Shown in pieces: positions 26,280 to 40,329 of a DNA stretch of 64,000 nucleotides (position 1 is its first letter; every line of letters starts with the position of its first letter). A program made the position numbers and the translations under genes. The notes under the pieces were generated by a model that was given only the letters and a program-made list of their open reading frames with translations, searched no databases and had not been told where the DNA came from. Source of the stretch: Ochrobactrum sp. Marseille-Q0166 (GTDB taxonomy: Bacteria > Pseudomonadota > Alphaproteobacteria > Rhizobiales > Rhizobiaceae). Where the stretch lies: positions 186,001-250,000 of the forward strand of contig NZ_JACJUO010000001.1 of the NCBI RefSeq assembly GCF_014397025.1, given 5' to 3'.

Positions 26280-28234
26280 TCCTCCAGTTGGACTAACAGC
26301 GCGCCTTCATTTACCTGATCACCTGCTGCAACGCTCACGGAAGCAATTTTTCCATCACGGGGCGCAGTCAGTGAAAGCTCCATCTTCATCGCTTCCATCG
26401 TCACAAGCGGATCGCCTTTAGCGACGCACAAGCCTTCAGCGACCGATACCAGCCGCACAAGGCCCGGCATGGGCGAAAGAATGCGGCTTTCGCCTGAATT
26501 CTCCTCCTCCACGCCGGCAGACTGAACATGATGAAAAAGACTGTCGCTGCCATCAAACTGCACGCTTACGTCATGACCGATGCGCGTGACCGATGCCTGT
26601 TGAATGCGATCATCTGCGGAAAAACGCACCAGACCATTTTCATGGCTGTGAATTTCGAGTGTGCCAAAGGTAAAGCCGAAAAGCCGTTCGCCCTGAATAT
26701 TGAAGCTCTGCGTATGACGTTCACCGCCATGCTCCAACAGAACCGAGCGCGATGCCTTCCCCCACATGTGGAACCCGCGCAGGCTCTGCCATGGGTCGCT
26801 CTGATGCGGAGCATCCAGCAAATCAAGTGCGCCAAGTGCTGCCAATGCAAAAGCAAATATGGACGGCTGTTCCATTTTAAAAAGCGTGGATGCTTTGCGA
26901 GCAATGAGGCCCGTATCAACATCGCCGGAGCGAAAAACTTCAAGCTTGCAAAGATCGGATAAGAACTGCCGGTTGGTAACAAGGCCCGCGATACGCGTCT
27001 TGTTCAAAGCGGCTTCGAGACGGTTCAGAGCTTCATCACGCGTTGCTCCATGCGTGATTATCTTGGCAATCATCGGGTCATAGAAAGGCGTGATGGTGTC
27101 GCCAGAGCGGACACCAGAATCAACCCGCGCAATGTCCGGCGCTGCAAACAGCGCAAGCTTGCCAGTGGCGGGCAGAAAATCGCGCGCCGGGTCTTCGGCA
27201 TAAAGCCGCGCCTCAAAGGCCCAGCCATTGATGGAAAGCTCGTCCTGACGCTTCGGCAAGGCTTCGCCGAACGCCACACGCAATTGCCACTCAACCAGAT
27301 CAAGGCCGGTTATCGCTTCCGTAACCGGATGCTCAACCTGTAGCCGCGTGTTCATTTCCATGAAGAAGAAGCGGTCAGGGTGCAGCCCTTCCGAAACATC
27401 GGCGATAAATTCCACCGTGCCTGCGCCGGAATAGCCGATGGCTTGGGCAGCCTTCACCGCTGCATCGCCCATGGCAGCGCGCATGTCGGGCGTCATGCCG
27501 GGGGCGGGGGCTTCCTCAATCACTTTTTGATGGCGGCGTTGCAGCGAGCAATCACGCTCAAACAAATGCACGGCGTGCCCAAAATTATCACCAAAGACCT
27601 GCACCTCGATATGGCGCGGCTTGGTCATGTATTTTTCAATCAGCACGGCGCTATCGCCAAACGATGCTTCTGCCTCGCGTCGCGCACTGTCGAGTGCAGT
27701 TAAAAAATCGGCGGGATCGTCAACCCGACGCATACCCTTGCCGCCACCGCCCGCGCGCGCCTTAATCAGCACAGGATACCCTATGCGACCCGCCTCGCCT
27801 TTGAGAAAGGCTACATCCTGATTATCGCCATGATAGCCGGGCACGACTGGCACGCGCGCCTTTTCCATCAGTGCCTTGGCGGCATCTTTCAGCCCCATGG
27901 CGCGGATAGCTTTTGCCGAAGGGCCTATGAAGGTGAGACCTGCGGCCTTGACAGCATCCACAAATCCCGCATTTTCAGAGAGAAAACCATAGCCGGGATG
28001 AATGGCTTCCGCGCCGGTATCCAGTGCCGCTTTGATGATGGCTTCAATGTTCAGATAGCTCTGCGAAGACTGCGCCGGTCCGACGCGCACAGCCTCATTG
28101 GCCATCTCCACATGCAAAGCATTGGCGTCTGCGTCTGAATAAATCGCGACAGTGGCAATGCCCAATTTGTTCGCCGTTCGGATAACCCGGCAGGCGATTT
28201 CTCCGCGATTGGCAATCAGTATTTTTTGAAACAT
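26240..28234 (-). CDS. liuD: Methylcrotonyl-CoA carboxylase biotin-containing alpha subunit
   Basis: A 664-residue protein with biotin carboxylase and biotin carrier parts. The first 450 residues are a biotin carboxylase: FQKILIANRGEIACRVIRTA, ATP-grasp loop KARAGGGGKGMRRV, EKYMTKPRHIEVQVFGD, and MNTRLQVEHPVTE. A BT-like middle region links to a biotinyl domain with EAMKMELSL, in which Lys617 is the biotinylation site. With LiuB it carboxylates 3-methylcrotonyl-CoA. The start at 28234 is thirteen bases after liuB. The last 12 residues (EHDPEKWMPVIG) are encoded by a dispersed palindromic repeat rather than by family sequence. Propionyl- or geranyl-CoA carboxylase is an alternative by sequence, but the operon fits MCC. 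Confidence 0.93.
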   Translation of the reverse strand: MFQKILIANRGEIACRVIRTANKLGIATVAIYSDADANALHVEMANEAVRVGPAQSSQSYLNIEAIIKAALDTGAEAIHPGYGFLSENAGFVDAVKAAGLTFIGPSAKAIRAMGLKDAAKALMEKARVPVVPGYHGDNQDVAFLKGEAGRIGYPVLIKARAGGGGKGMRRVDDPADFLTALDSARREAEASFGDSAVLIEKYMTKPRHIEVQVFGDNFGHAVHLFERDCSLQRRHQKVIEEAPAPGMTPDMRAAMGDAAVKAAQAIGYSGAGTVEFIADVSEGLHPDRFFFMEMNTRLQVEHPVTEAITGLDLVEWQLRVAFGEALPKRQDELSINGWAFEARLYAEDPARDFLPATGKLALFAAPDIARVDSGVRSGDTITPFYDPMIAKIITHGATRDEALNRLEAALNKTRIAGLVTNRQFLSDLCKLEVFRSGDVDTGLIARKASTLFKMEQPSIFAFALAALGALDLLDAPHQSDPWQSLRGFHMWGKASRSVLLEHGGERHTQSFNIQGERLFGFTFGTLEIHSHENGLVRFSADDRIQQASVTRIGHDVSVQFDGSDSLFHHVQSAGVEEENSGESRILSPMPGLVRLVSVAEGLCVAKGDPLVTMEAMKMELSLTAPRDGKIASVSVAAGDQVNEGALLVQLEEEHDPEKWMPVIG

Positions 28235-28247
28235 CTGATCGCCCTCT

Positions 28248-29855
28248 TTACATTCTAAACATGCCGAAGCGCGTCGGCTCAGTTAGCGCATTCAGCGTTG
28301 CGGAAAGCGACAGGCCAAGCACTTGGCGGCTCTTGCGCGGATCGACAATGCCGTCATCCCAAAGGCGGGCCGATGCATAAAGCGGATGGCTCTGACGTTC
28401 GAACATTTCCAGCGTCGGGCGCCTGAACTCCGCTTCCTCGTCCGCCGACCATGTACCGCCGCTGCGTTCGATCCCGTCGCGCTTAACCGTTGTCAGAACA
28501 CCCGCCGCCTGTTCGCCGCCCATCACCGCAATGCGACTGTTGGGCCATGTCCACAGGAAGCGCGGCGAATAAGCCCGCCCCGCCATGCCGTAGTTTCCCG
28601 CCCCATAGGATGCGCCAATCAGCATGGTGATCTTCGGAACATTGGCGGTTGCTACGGCCGTCACCAGCTTCGCGCCATGCTTGGCGATGCCTTCGGCTTC
28701 ATATTTGCGACCGACCATAAAGCCGGTGATATTCTGCAAAAACACCAGCGGAATATTGCGCTGACAGCAAAGTTCGATGAAATGCGCGCCTTTGAGTGCT
28801 GCTTCAGAAAACAGCACGCCATTATTGGCGATAATGCCGACCGGCATTCCATAAAGGCTGGCAAAACCACATACCAGCGTGGGGCTAAAACGCGCCTTGA
28901 ACTCATCAAACTGGGAACCATCGACTAGCCTCGCAATCAACTCGCGCACATCATAGGGAATGCGCGTATCAGCCGAGACAATGCCAAGAATTTCTTCCGC
29001 GTCATAAAGGGGTGCAGCACCATCCCCTCTTGCAATGAATGCGCGCTTTTCACTGTTGAGATTAGCGGCAATGGCACGAGCAATTTGCAGTGCATGAGCA
29101 TCGTCATTGGCGAGATGATCCGCGACACCGGATAGCCTTGTATGCGTATCGCCGCCACCAAGATCTTCCGCGCTCACCACTTCGCCGGTTGCGGCCTTCA
29201 CCAGCGGCGGACCAGCAAGAAAGATCGTGCCCTGATTGCGCACGATGACCGTCTCGTCGCTCATGGCAGGCACGTAAGCGCCGCCCGCGGTGCACGATCC
29301 CATGACGACCGCGATTTGCGGGATACCTGCCGCCGACATCTGCGCCTGATTATAAAAGATGCGCCCGAAATGATCGCGATCCGGGAACACCTCGTCCTGA
29401 TTGGGCAGGTTCGCCCCGCCGGAATCAACCAGATAAATGCAGGGCAAGCGATTCTCGCCTGCGATCTCCTGCGCGCGCAGATGCTTTTTCACGGTAATTG
29501 GATAATAAGTGCCTCCCTTCACCGTCGCATCATTGCAGACAATCATGCATTCACGACCCGACACGCGCGCGATGCCGGTGATGATACCGCCCGAAGGTGC
29601 CACACCATCATACATGCCATGCGCTGCCGTCATCCCCACTTCCAGAAACGGCGAACCCGGATCGATGAGTTGCGCAACACGATCACGCGGCAAAAGTTTT
29701 CCGCGTGCGATATGACGTTCACGCGCTTTTTCACCGCCGCCATCCATGGCAATGCGCGATGCCTCAGCGACTACATCAATTGCTGCAAGCATGGCTTTGC
29801 GGTTGGCTTTAAAAGCGGCGCTGCGCTTTGAGATTTCAGATTTCAGAACCGGCAT
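28248..29855 (-). CDS. liuB: Methylcrotonyl-CoA carboxylase carboxyltransferase (beta) subunit
   Basis: A 535-residue acyl-CoA carboxyltransferase with N- and C-terminal crotonase-like halves. Signatures seen: [20 protein letters not shown], the oxyanion region [35 protein letters not shown] split across the first half, and the second-half [16 protein letters not shown] and [18 protein letters not shown] loops typical of MCC beta. It transfers the carboxyl group from biotin on LiuD to 3-methylcrotonyl-CoA. Its start overlaps the liuA stop by one base (TGATG), which indicates a single transcript. Confidence 0.95.
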   Translation of the reverse strand: MPVLKSEISKRSAAFKANRKAMLAAIDVVAEASRIAMDGGGEKARERHIARGKLLPRDRVAQLIDPGSPFLEVGMTAAHGMYDGVAPSGGIITGIARVSGRECMIVCNDATVKGGTYYPITVKKHLRAQEIAGENRLPCIYLVDSGGANLPNQDEVFPDRDHFGRIFYNQAQMSAAGIPQIAVVMGSCTAGGAYVPAMSDETVIVRNQGTIFLAGPPLVKAATGEVVSAEDLGGGDTHTRLSGVADHLANDDAHALQIARAIAANLNSEKRAFIARGDGAAPLYDAEEILGIVSADTRIPYDVRELIARLVDGSQFDEFKARFSPTLVCGFASLYGMPVGIIANNGVLFSEAALKGAHFIELCCQRNIPLVFLQNITGFMVGRKYEAEGIAKHGAKLVTAVATANVPKITMLIGASYGAGNYGMAGRAYSPRFLWTWPNSRIAVMGGEQAAGVLTTVKRDGIERSGGTWSADEEAEFRRPTLEMFERQSHPLYASARLWDDGIVDPRKSRQVLGLSLSATLNALTEPTRFGMFRM

Positions 29856-31018
29856 CAGCGGGTCTCCTGAAACAGTTCCCGTCCGATCAGCATACGGCGG
29901 ATTTCCGACGTGCCTGCACCGATTTCATAAAGCTTTGCGTCACGTAAGAGACGGCCGGTCGGATAATCATTGATATAGCCATTGCCGCCCAGCGCCTGTA
30001 TCGCCTGCAACGCCATCTGCGTCGCGTTTTCCGCAGCATAGAGAATGCAGCCCGCCGCATCCTTACGCGTCGTCTCACCGCGATCACAACTCGCCGCGAC
30101 CGCATAAACATAGGCGCGAGAAGCGTTGAACAGCACATACATATCGGCAAGCTTGCCCTGCATAAGCTGGAACTCGCCAATCGGTTGGTCAAACTGTTTG
30201 CGCTCATGCACATAAGGCATGACGACATCGAGACATGCTGCCATGATGCCAAGCGGGCCACCCGCCAGTACCACCCGCTCATAATCAAGCCCGGACATCA
30301 GCACATTGACGCCCTTGCCCACTTCACCGAGCAGATTTTCAGCCGGAACTTCACAATCCTCAAACACCAGTTCGCAGGTGTTGGAGCCGCGCATACCGAG
30401 CTTGTCTAATTTCTGCGCAGTGGAGAAACCTTTGAAAGTTTTCTCAATGATGAAAGCGCTGATGCCACGCGAACCAACAGACGGGTCAGTCTTGGCATAA
30501 ACCACCAGCACTTCGGCATCAGGACCGTTGGTGATCCACATCTTGTTGCCGTTGAGAACGTAACTCTCGCCGCGCTTTTCAGCCGTTAGTTTCATCGAAA
30601 CGACGTCGGACCCAGCCCCTGGCTCTGACATGGCAAGCGCGCCGACATGCTCGCCTGAAATAAGCTTCGGCAGATATTTTGCACGCTGTTCGGCGGAGCC
30701 ATTACGCGTAATCTGATTGACGCAGAGATTGGAATGCGCGCCATAGCTGAGGCCAATTGAGGCCGATGCGCGGCTGATTTCTTCCATAGCAACGCAATGG
30801 GCCAGATAGCCCATGCCTGCACCGCCGTAATCTTCAGATGCGGTAATGCCCAGCACACCGAGATCACCCAGTTCACGCCAAAGATGCATAGGAAATGCGT
30901 TATTGCGATCGGTATCAGCGGCAAGCGGCGCAATGCGGCTTTCCGCAAAACGGCGCACCGTATCACGAAGGGCTTCGATCTCCTCGCCAAGACCGAAATT
31001 CATGCCCGAAGCAAACAT
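29855..31018 (-). CDS. liuA: Isovaleryl-CoA dehydrogenase
   Basis: A 387-residue FAD-dependent acyl-CoA dehydrogenase, first dedicated step of leucine breakdown after the branched-chain ketoacid dehydrogenase. Family blocks include [22 protein letters not shown] (FAD/substrate loop), [20 protein letters not shown], and the C-terminal [42 protein letters not shown]. The [22 protein letters not shown] segment has the Glu position that acts as catalytic base in isovaleryl-CoA dehydrogenases. I chose the ATG at 31018, which follows GGAGGACGAGT; the in-frame TTG at 31033 sits in front of that site. First gene of the tightly packed liuABDEC run. Confidence 0.95.
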   Translation of the reverse strand: MFASGMNFGLGEEIEALRDTVRRFAESRIAPLAADTDRNNAFPMHLWRELGDLGVLGITASEDYGGAGMGYLAHCVAMEEISRASASIGLSYGAHSNLCVNQITRNGSAEQRAKYLPKLISGEHVGALAMSEPGAGSDVVSMKLTAEKRGESYVLNGNKMWITNGPDAEVLVVYAKTDPSVGSRGISAFIIEKTFKGFSTAQKLDKLGMRGSNTCELVFEDCEVPAENLLGEVGKGVNVLMSGLDYERVVLAGGPLGIMAACLDVVMPYVHERKQFDQPIGEFQLMQGKLADMYVLFNASRAYVYAVAASCDRGETTRKDAAGCILYAAENATQMALQAIQALGGNGYINDYPTGRLLRDAKLYEIGAGTSEIRRMLIGRELFQETR

Positions 31019-31181
31019 ACTCGTCCTCCACAAGTTCTGCCCGGCTGCTGTTTTTGAAAACAGCTATGTTCCGTTCAGAGTGTCGTGTGGAGACCAATTA
31101 GGCAATGGCTTTGCGCGACGTTCTGTGGCTATTTATTCCCCTATTGCGAAATTTTATTTCGTATTATTTTCGGGTGTGCGC

Positions 31182-33158
<1,977 letters not shown>

Positions 33159-33259
33159 CATTCCTCCCAGAAACATGCCGAGCTGGGATCACTCTCACCA
33201 TCAGCTCCAAAAACAATTTCTAAAAGAGACGCAGACATCCGTCCATGTTTTTCCAGATG

Positions 33260-34402
33260 TTACCTAGCTGATTGTTCTGAACCAAGAAAGTTTTCCGTCT
33301 CGCTGTTCTGGTTGAGCCATCGGTTTATACGATTGACAAGCCAGCGATTAATTGGATTTTCGAAAACATGCCAGGCTATAAAAGCCACAATAACGCTGGT
33401 TGTAACCCCGCCCGCAATTAGCATCACTGCGCCGATTGTGGTATCTCCCCAATGTTGCGGAAGAGCGTTGAAGAAAATCAATCCGACCAATGGATGCAGA
33501 ATGAAAATACCAAAGCTGTAGGGCGAAAGCCGCAGCAGAACTGGCAGTCGCAGGGGGGTGTAAACATCCTGCATAGAGGCGATGTAGAGAACATAAACTC
33601 CACAATAAAGGAAAGCCAGCCGCAACGGCCCTTCAAGTGTGTTGGGTTCACCCGCCATAGCTGGCGGATGATAAAATAGAAAAATCGCCACACAAACAGC
33701 AAGCGCCAGCTTAATCGCAAGGACCGGCATTTTCGGATGCACGCGGCGCGCAAGCCACATACCGAAAAGGAAAGAGGGCAACGCACGCAGCGCGCCAACA
33801 TCGGCAAGTTGAATGCGTGTCAAAGAGGGGGCGCCCAGCTTCTGTGCCAGATACTCTCCAATCGCTACAACAAAGATAACAATAACGAGAACAAAACTCC
33901 CCATCCTGCGGCAAAGAATATCAAACAAGGGAAAGCAGAGATACATCAAGAAAAGTGCGCTCAAAGACCAGCTGACGTAATTATAAGAGAGCGTTTTCCC
34001 AAGCCCCCAGTCATGAATAAGCAGCAATTGTGTGAGCCCGTCTGACAGGCTCATATTGGGTTCGGCGGAAGGGTGAAGAACACCTGTTGCCGTCAAGACT
34101 GACAAAAGGGCAAAGCAGGCAAAGGTTATCGCGTGCAGCGGATAAATCCGCGCCAGACGCTTTCCAATAAAACCAAGATATTGCCGGCGATCCCAGACAT
34201 AATTTTGCCTTTTCGCAAGAAACAGGCCAGAAACAATAAAAAACACATCGGTAAAATAAGCAAATTGTAATATAATATCTTGCAGTGGGGCGTTTTTCAC
34301 AGGGATGCGAAAAGAATAATGAAATGCTGCAATTCCAAGACAAAGTAGAAACCGCAGACCGTCGAAATCAGGAAGCCTTTTCACCCAACCGACCGCTAAC
34401 AA
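33260..34402 (-). CDS. Acyltransferase family 3 membrane protein
   Basis: A 380-residue integral membrane O-acyltransferase (Acyl_transf_3/OafA-like) with about ten helices. The opening DFDGLRFLLCLGIAAFHYSFR holds the family His and Arg; FFIVSGLFLAKR and the charged loop GFIGKRLARIYPLHAITF follow. Such enzymes O-acetylate or succinylate exported polysaccharides, lipid A or Nod factors; no substrate can be assigned. Start codon TTG at 34402 (LAVGWVKRL) or GTG at 34384 (VKRLPDFDG) are both possible, as neither has a strong ribosome-binding site. Monocistronic, with AT-rich upstream DNA. Confidence 0.85.
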   Translation of the reverse strand: MLAVGWVKRLPDFDGLRFLLCLGIAAFHYSFRIPVKNAPLQDIILQFAYFTDVFFIVSGLFLAKRQNYVWDRRQYLGFIGKRLARIYPLHAITFACFALLSVLTATGVLHPSAEPNMSLSDGLTQLLLIHDWGLGKTLSYNYVSWSLSALFLMYLCFPLFDILCRRMGSFVLVIVIFVVAIGEYLAQKLGAPSLTRIQLADVGALRALPSFLFGMWLARRVHPKMPVLAIKLALAVCVAIFLFYHPPAMAGEPNTLEGPLRLAFLYCGVYVLYIASMQDVYTPLRLPVLLRLSPYSFGIFILHPLVGLIFFNALPQHWGDTTIGAVMLIAGGVTTSVIVAFIAWHVFENPINRWLVNRINRWLNQNSETENFLGSEQSAR

Positions 34403-34523
34403 TTATTTTGATAAAGCTTCACTATCAAAATTGAGTTAAAAGTCGAGAGAAACTTAATTCTACCGAATATGAAATTGATCAACCACGCCTGACTGGGTTT
34501 CTTATTTGCAGTAGGGGAAAAAT

Positions 34524-34599
<76 letters not shown>

Positions 34600-34755
34600 A
34601 TCATGCCTCGTTCGAGGTGGGCCAGACAGAAATTTCTGTCCGGTGTGGCGGCTTCTTAAATGGCGTTTGAAAGAAGATCAAGAGCTAAATCACAACTCTC
34701 TTCGTATCGGTGGAAAATAATTTGCCCATTATCCACCCGCTGCCTGCAAAACCTC

Positions 34756-34792
34756 AAAAAGCAACAAGGCGGCTCTCTGAGCCGCCTTGTTT
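34756..34792 (-). terminator. Rho-independent terminator of the TIGR02300 gene
   Basis: Minus-strand stem AACAAGGCGGCTC-AGA-GAGCCGCCTTGTT followed by GCTTTTTG. It lies about 20 bases after the stop codon at 34814. Confidence 0.88.
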
Positions 34793-34813
34793 CAATATAA
34801 ACGAAGCTAAAGA

Positions 34814-35200
34814 TTAGACTTCTTCATCGTCATCGCCGACGCCGCCGCCGAGAATGCCCGAAACGTCATCGTCTTCATCTTCTTCTTCTTCAAGGAATGC
34901 GTCGTCATCGTCATCGCCCAGATCGACATCATCGTCGATATCCGGCAGATCGTCGCCACCCTTTGCTTCGTCATCCGCATCTTCAAGAGAAACGAATTCC
35001 GGCTTTTCGAGTGCTGTATCCAGTTCTTCCTCTTCCGATTCTTCTTCAGCCGCACGGCTTTCAGCTATGCTCGCTTCGAAATACGAACGCGGGTAAGAAA
35101 TGCCGGTGTAAGGCGAAACAATCGGGTCGCGATTGAGGTCGTAAAACTTTTTGCCCGTTTCCGGATCGATGCGCTTGGTACCAAGTTCAGCTTTTGCCAC
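34814..35200 (-). CDS. TIGR02300 family acidic protein
   Basis: A 128-residue cytosolic protein conserved in alphaproteobacteria. The first 45 residues (MAKAELGTKRIDPETGKKFYDLN ... GISYPRSYFE, split here) match the TIGR02300 N-terminal block, which has a zinc-ribbon-like look in some members but no cysteines here. The remaining two thirds is intensely acidic, with runs such as DIDDDVDLGDDDDDAF and EEEEDEDDDV, and is presumably disordered. The function of the family is unknown. It is divergent from aroA, with about 300 bases of promoter DNA between. Confidence 0.9.
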   Translation of the reverse strand: MAKAELGTKRIDPETGKKFYDLNRDPIVSPYTGISYPRSYFEASIAESRAAEEESEEEELDTALEKPEFVSLEDADDEAKGGDDLPDIDDDVDLGDDDDDAFLEEEEDEDDDVSGILGGGVGDDDEEV

Positions 35201-37490
<2,290 letters not shown>

Positions 37491-37669
37491 TATTGAGAAA
37501 ACCATACGGTTTTCTGATATGATCCGCACAGAAATTCTGGAGAATTCTGAGTTTGCTCCTATATAGGGCTCACTCAACTTTATAACCTGACTTCGTGTTC
37601 CACGCGCCGGTTGTCTCATTGAGACGGGATCGAAGGACAGGCTTAACGCAACTCTAACCCCCGGCGCCG

Positions 37670-37696
37670 CATCCGATGTTGATTTATACCGGATGC
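37670..37696 (+). promoter_or_regulatory. Hairpin in the rpsA leader next to the ribosome-binding site
   Basis: GCATCCG (37670-37676) and CGGATGC (37690-37696) can pair around a loop of 13 bases, ending about four bases before AGGAG of rpsA. Ribosomal protein S1 genes are often autoregulated through leader structure, so this could control rpsA translation. That is an inference; the pairing itself is visible. Confidence 0.4.
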
Positions 37697-37709
37697 ATCA
37701 GGAGTATTT

Positions 37710-39410
37710 ATGTCTGATTTCAATCCCTCTCTCGCAGACTTCGAATCGCTGCTGGCTGAATCCTTTGCCAACAATGATCTTGCAGAAGGTTATGTTGTAA
37801 AGGGTCGCATCGTTGCCATCGAAAAAGACATGGCAATCATCGATGCCGGCCTCAAGGTCGAAGGTCGCGTACCGCTGAAGGAATTCGGCGCGAAGGGCAA
37901 AGACGGCTCGATGAAGCCGGGCGACGAAGTTGAAGTCTACGTTGAGCGCATCGAAAACGCACTCGGCGAAGCTGTTCTGTCGCGCGAAAAAGCACGTCGT
38001 GAAGAAAGCTGGGGCAAGCTCGAGCAGAAGTTCGCAAACAGCGAACGCGTCGACGGCGTCATCTTCAACCAGGTCAAGGGTGGTTTCACCGTCGATCTGG
38101 ACGGCGCAGTTGCGTTCCTTCCACGCAGCCAAGTCGACATTCGTCCGATCCGCGACGTTACCCCGCTTATGCACGTCCCACAGCCTTTCGAAATCCTCAA
38201 GATGGACAAGCGTCGTGGCAACATCGTTGTCTCGCGTCGTACCGTTCTTGAAGAAAGCCGTGCGGAACAGCGTTCGGAAATCGTTCAGAACCTTGAAGAA
38301 GGTCAGGTTGTTGACGGCGTTGTCAAGAACATCACCGATTACGGTGCGTTCGTTGATCTCGGCGGCATTGACGGCCTCCTGCACGTGACCGACATGGCAT
38401 GGCGCCGCGTCAACCATCCATCGGAAATCCTCACCATCGGCCAGTCGGTCAAGGTGCAGATCATCCGTATCAACCAGGATACACATCGTATCTCGCTCGG
38501 CATGAAGCAGCTCGAGAACGATCCTTGGGATGGCATTGGCGCGAAGTACCCGATCGGCAAAAAGATCACCGGTACTGTAACCAACATCACCGATTACGGC
38601 GCATTTGTCGAAATCGAGCCAGGCATCGAAGGTCTGATCCACGTTTCCGAAATGTCGTGGACCAAGAAGAACGTACATCCAGGCAAGATCCTGTCGACCA
38701 CGCAGGAAGTCGAAGTCGTTGTGCTCGAAGTTGATCCGGTCAAGCGCCGCATCTCCCTCGGCCTCAAGCAGACCCTCGACAACCCATGGACGACTTTTGC
38801 TGACAAGTACCCTTCGGGCACAATCGTTGAAGGCGAAGTCAAGAACAAGACCGAATTCGGCCTGTTCATTGGTCTCGACGGCGACGTTGACGGCATGGTT
38901 CACCTTTCCGATCTCGACTGGAACCGTCCAGGCGAACAGGTCATCGAAGAATACAACAAGGGCGAAGTCGTTAAGGCTGTTGTTCTTGACGTTGACATCG
39001 AAAAGGAACGCATCTCTCTCGGCATCAAGCAGCTTTCCGGCGACAAGGTCGGTGAAGCAGCAGCTTCGGGTGAACTGCGCAAGAACGCCGTTGTAACCTG
39101 TGAAGTCACAGCTGTTACCGATGGTGGCCTTGAAGTCCGTCTCGTTGACCATGATCTCGAAAGCTTCATCAAGCGTTCCGATCTGTCGCGTGACCGTGAC
39201 GAACAGCGTCCAGAACGCTTCTCCGTTGGCCAGAAAGTTGACGCTCGCGTCATCGCCTTCGACAAGAAGACCCGCAAGCTGCAGGTCTCCATCAAGGCTC
39301 TGGAAATCGCTGAAGAAAAGGAAGCAGTCGCTCAGTACGGCTCGACCGATTCGGGTGCATCGCTCGGCGACATTCTCGCTGCAGCAATGAAGAAGTCGGA
39401 AAACAACTAA
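37710..39410 (+). CDS. rpsA: 30S ribosomal protein S1
   Basis: A 566-residue protein with six S1/OB-fold repeats, as in Gram-negative S1. Repeats are easily seen from the phrases GAFVDLGGIDGLLHVTDMAW, GAFVEIEPGIEGLIHVSEMSW and GLFIGLDGDVDGMVHLSDLDW. It binds mRNA leaders and brings them to the 30S subunit. The ATG at 37710 follows CAGGAGTATTT, a good ribosome-binding site. Codon bias is strong, as expected for a highly expressed gene. A terminator follows 27 bases after the stop. Confidence 0.98.
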   Translation: MSDFNPSLADFESLLAESFANNDLAEGYVVKGRIVAIEKDMAIIDAGLKVEGRVPLKEFGAKGKDGSMKPGDEVEVYVERIENALGEAVLSREKARREESWGKLEQKFANSERVDGVIFNQVKGGFTVDLDGAVAFLPRSQVDIRPIRDVTPLMHVPQPFEILKMDKRRGNIVVSRRTVLEESRAEQRSEIVQNLEEGQVVDGVVKNITDYGAFVDLGGIDGLLHVTDMAWRRVNHPSEILTIGQSVKVQIIRINQDTHRISLGMKQLENDPWDGIGAKYPIGKKITGTVTNITDYGAFVEIEPGIEGLIHVSEMSWTKKNVHPGKILSTTQEVEVVVLEVDPVKRRISLGLKQTLDNPWTTFADKYPSGTIVEGEVKNKTEFGLFIGLDGDVDGMVHLSDLDWNRPGEQVIEEYNKGEVVKAVVLDVDIEKERISLGIKQLSGDKVGEAAASGELRKNAVVTCEVTAVTDGGLEVRLVDHDLESFIKRSDLSRDRDEQRPERFSVGQKVDARVIAFDKKTRKLQVSIKALEIAEEKEAVAQYGSTDSGASLGDILAAAMKKSENN

Positions 39411-39436
39411 GTTTTCGCCCTTCTAAAAAATATGAG

Positions 39437-39465
39437 AAAGCCCGCCATTGGCGGGCTTTTTCTTT
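39437..39465 (+). terminator. Rho-independent terminator of rpsA
   Basis: AAAGCCCGCC-ATT-GGCGGGCTTT followed by TTCTTT on the plus strand. The opposite strand also ends in TTTCTCAT, so it may act on the convergent transglutaminase-like gene. Confidence 0.9.
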
Positions 39466-39475
39466 GAGTAAATTA

Positions 39476-40234
39476 TTATTGAGCGCCCGCCATATGACCA
39501 TGAGATTTTGCTGCTCTTGGCAACTCCGGAATCTTTCCAGACCTGATACGTTTAACCCGCGCATTCATCCAATGCCGAACGACATGTCGATAAATCAGCC
39601 CCCGTAAACGGCCAAATTTCTGCTGATGAAGGGCGTAAAAGTCATCGGGTGTGTCAAACAACCCAAGATCGGCGTTAATTCCAGTGCGTTGTATATAAGT
39701 ATTCTCACCAATCCATTCGACAGGCGGAGTGGAAAGACAATCAGTTCCAACCCCATATCCGCACAGACTCTCGCCGTCGGGACCGAACCTGTTTTGCAGC
39801 GAGAGTAAAAAGGGGCGATCCAGAATAAAACCTTCCAGGTTGATCCAGCGCCCATCATGCCAGATTTCAATCCAGCTGTGCAGAATGCTGTCTGGTGCCA
39901 GAGCATAGGCTATTTCAGGTACCACGCCCCGTTGCAGCTCCTTATGAATTGTAAAGCCATGTAAGCGGCAAGGTATTCCAAGCCCACGTAACAACGCCAT
40001 CAATAACGTGCCTTTGGTATTGCACTGGCCATACCCATCATCCAACACAGAAGACGCCGGGATAGCGTCACTGCGATTGTACCCGAAGGCAATTCGGTCA
40101 CGCACAAAGTCGTAGGCAGCTCCAACTTTTTCATAAGCAGGAAGGTTTAGCCAACCTCTAGTTGCCAAAAGGCTCTGAATGGGCGTTGAATCGAAGTCGA
40201 GAAGTTCTGTTTTTTTGAGGTAATCCGGCTTCAT
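39476..40234 (-). CDS. Transglutaminase-like domain protein
   Basis: A 252-residue cytosolic protein with a transglutaminase/protease-like core. The likely catalytic Cys71 is in DGYGQCNTKGTLLMALLRG, His119 in ILHSWIEIW and an acidic partner in WINLEGF (Glu134). These match the Cys-His-Asp/Glu arrangement of the bacterial transglutaminase-like superfamily, many of which act as peptidases or amidases rather than crosslinkers. There is no signal peptide or membrane segment. The substrate is unknown. The gene is monocistronic and convergent with rpsA. Confidence 0.85.
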   Translation of the reverse strand: MKPDYLKKTELLDFDSTPIQSLLATRGWLNLPAYEKVGAAYDFVRDRIAFGYNRSDAIPASSVLDDGYGQCNTKGTLLMALLRGLGIPCRLHGFTIHKELQRGVVPEIAYALAPDSILHSWIEIWHDGRWINLEGFILDRPFLLSLQNRFGPDGESLCGYGVGTDCLSTPPVEWIGENTYIQRTGINADLGLFDTPDDFYALHQQKFGRLRGLIYRHVVRHWMNARVKRIRSGKIPELPRAAKSHGHMAGAQ

Positions 40235-40329
40235 TTCAAGCTTCCTGTTACGCCTTTAGAATTCGTAACACCTCTAGTCACTAGAGAATCAAGCAGAAAC
40301 TTTCGATACGCATCACGCTGTCTTGGGCG

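Noticed and set aside
34854..35096. Run of Ser-rich codons on the plus strand
   Set aside because: Complement of the acidic GAT/GAA codons of the TIGR02300 gene.
37698..39152. Long open frame on the minus strand (484 codons) opposite rpsA
   Set aside because: Caused by the strong codon bias of rpsA; no ribosome-binding site and no family.
40272..40286. Perfect palindrome CTCTAGTCACTAGAG
   Set aside because: Short and single; it could be an operator of the transglutaminase-like gene, but nothing else supports it.
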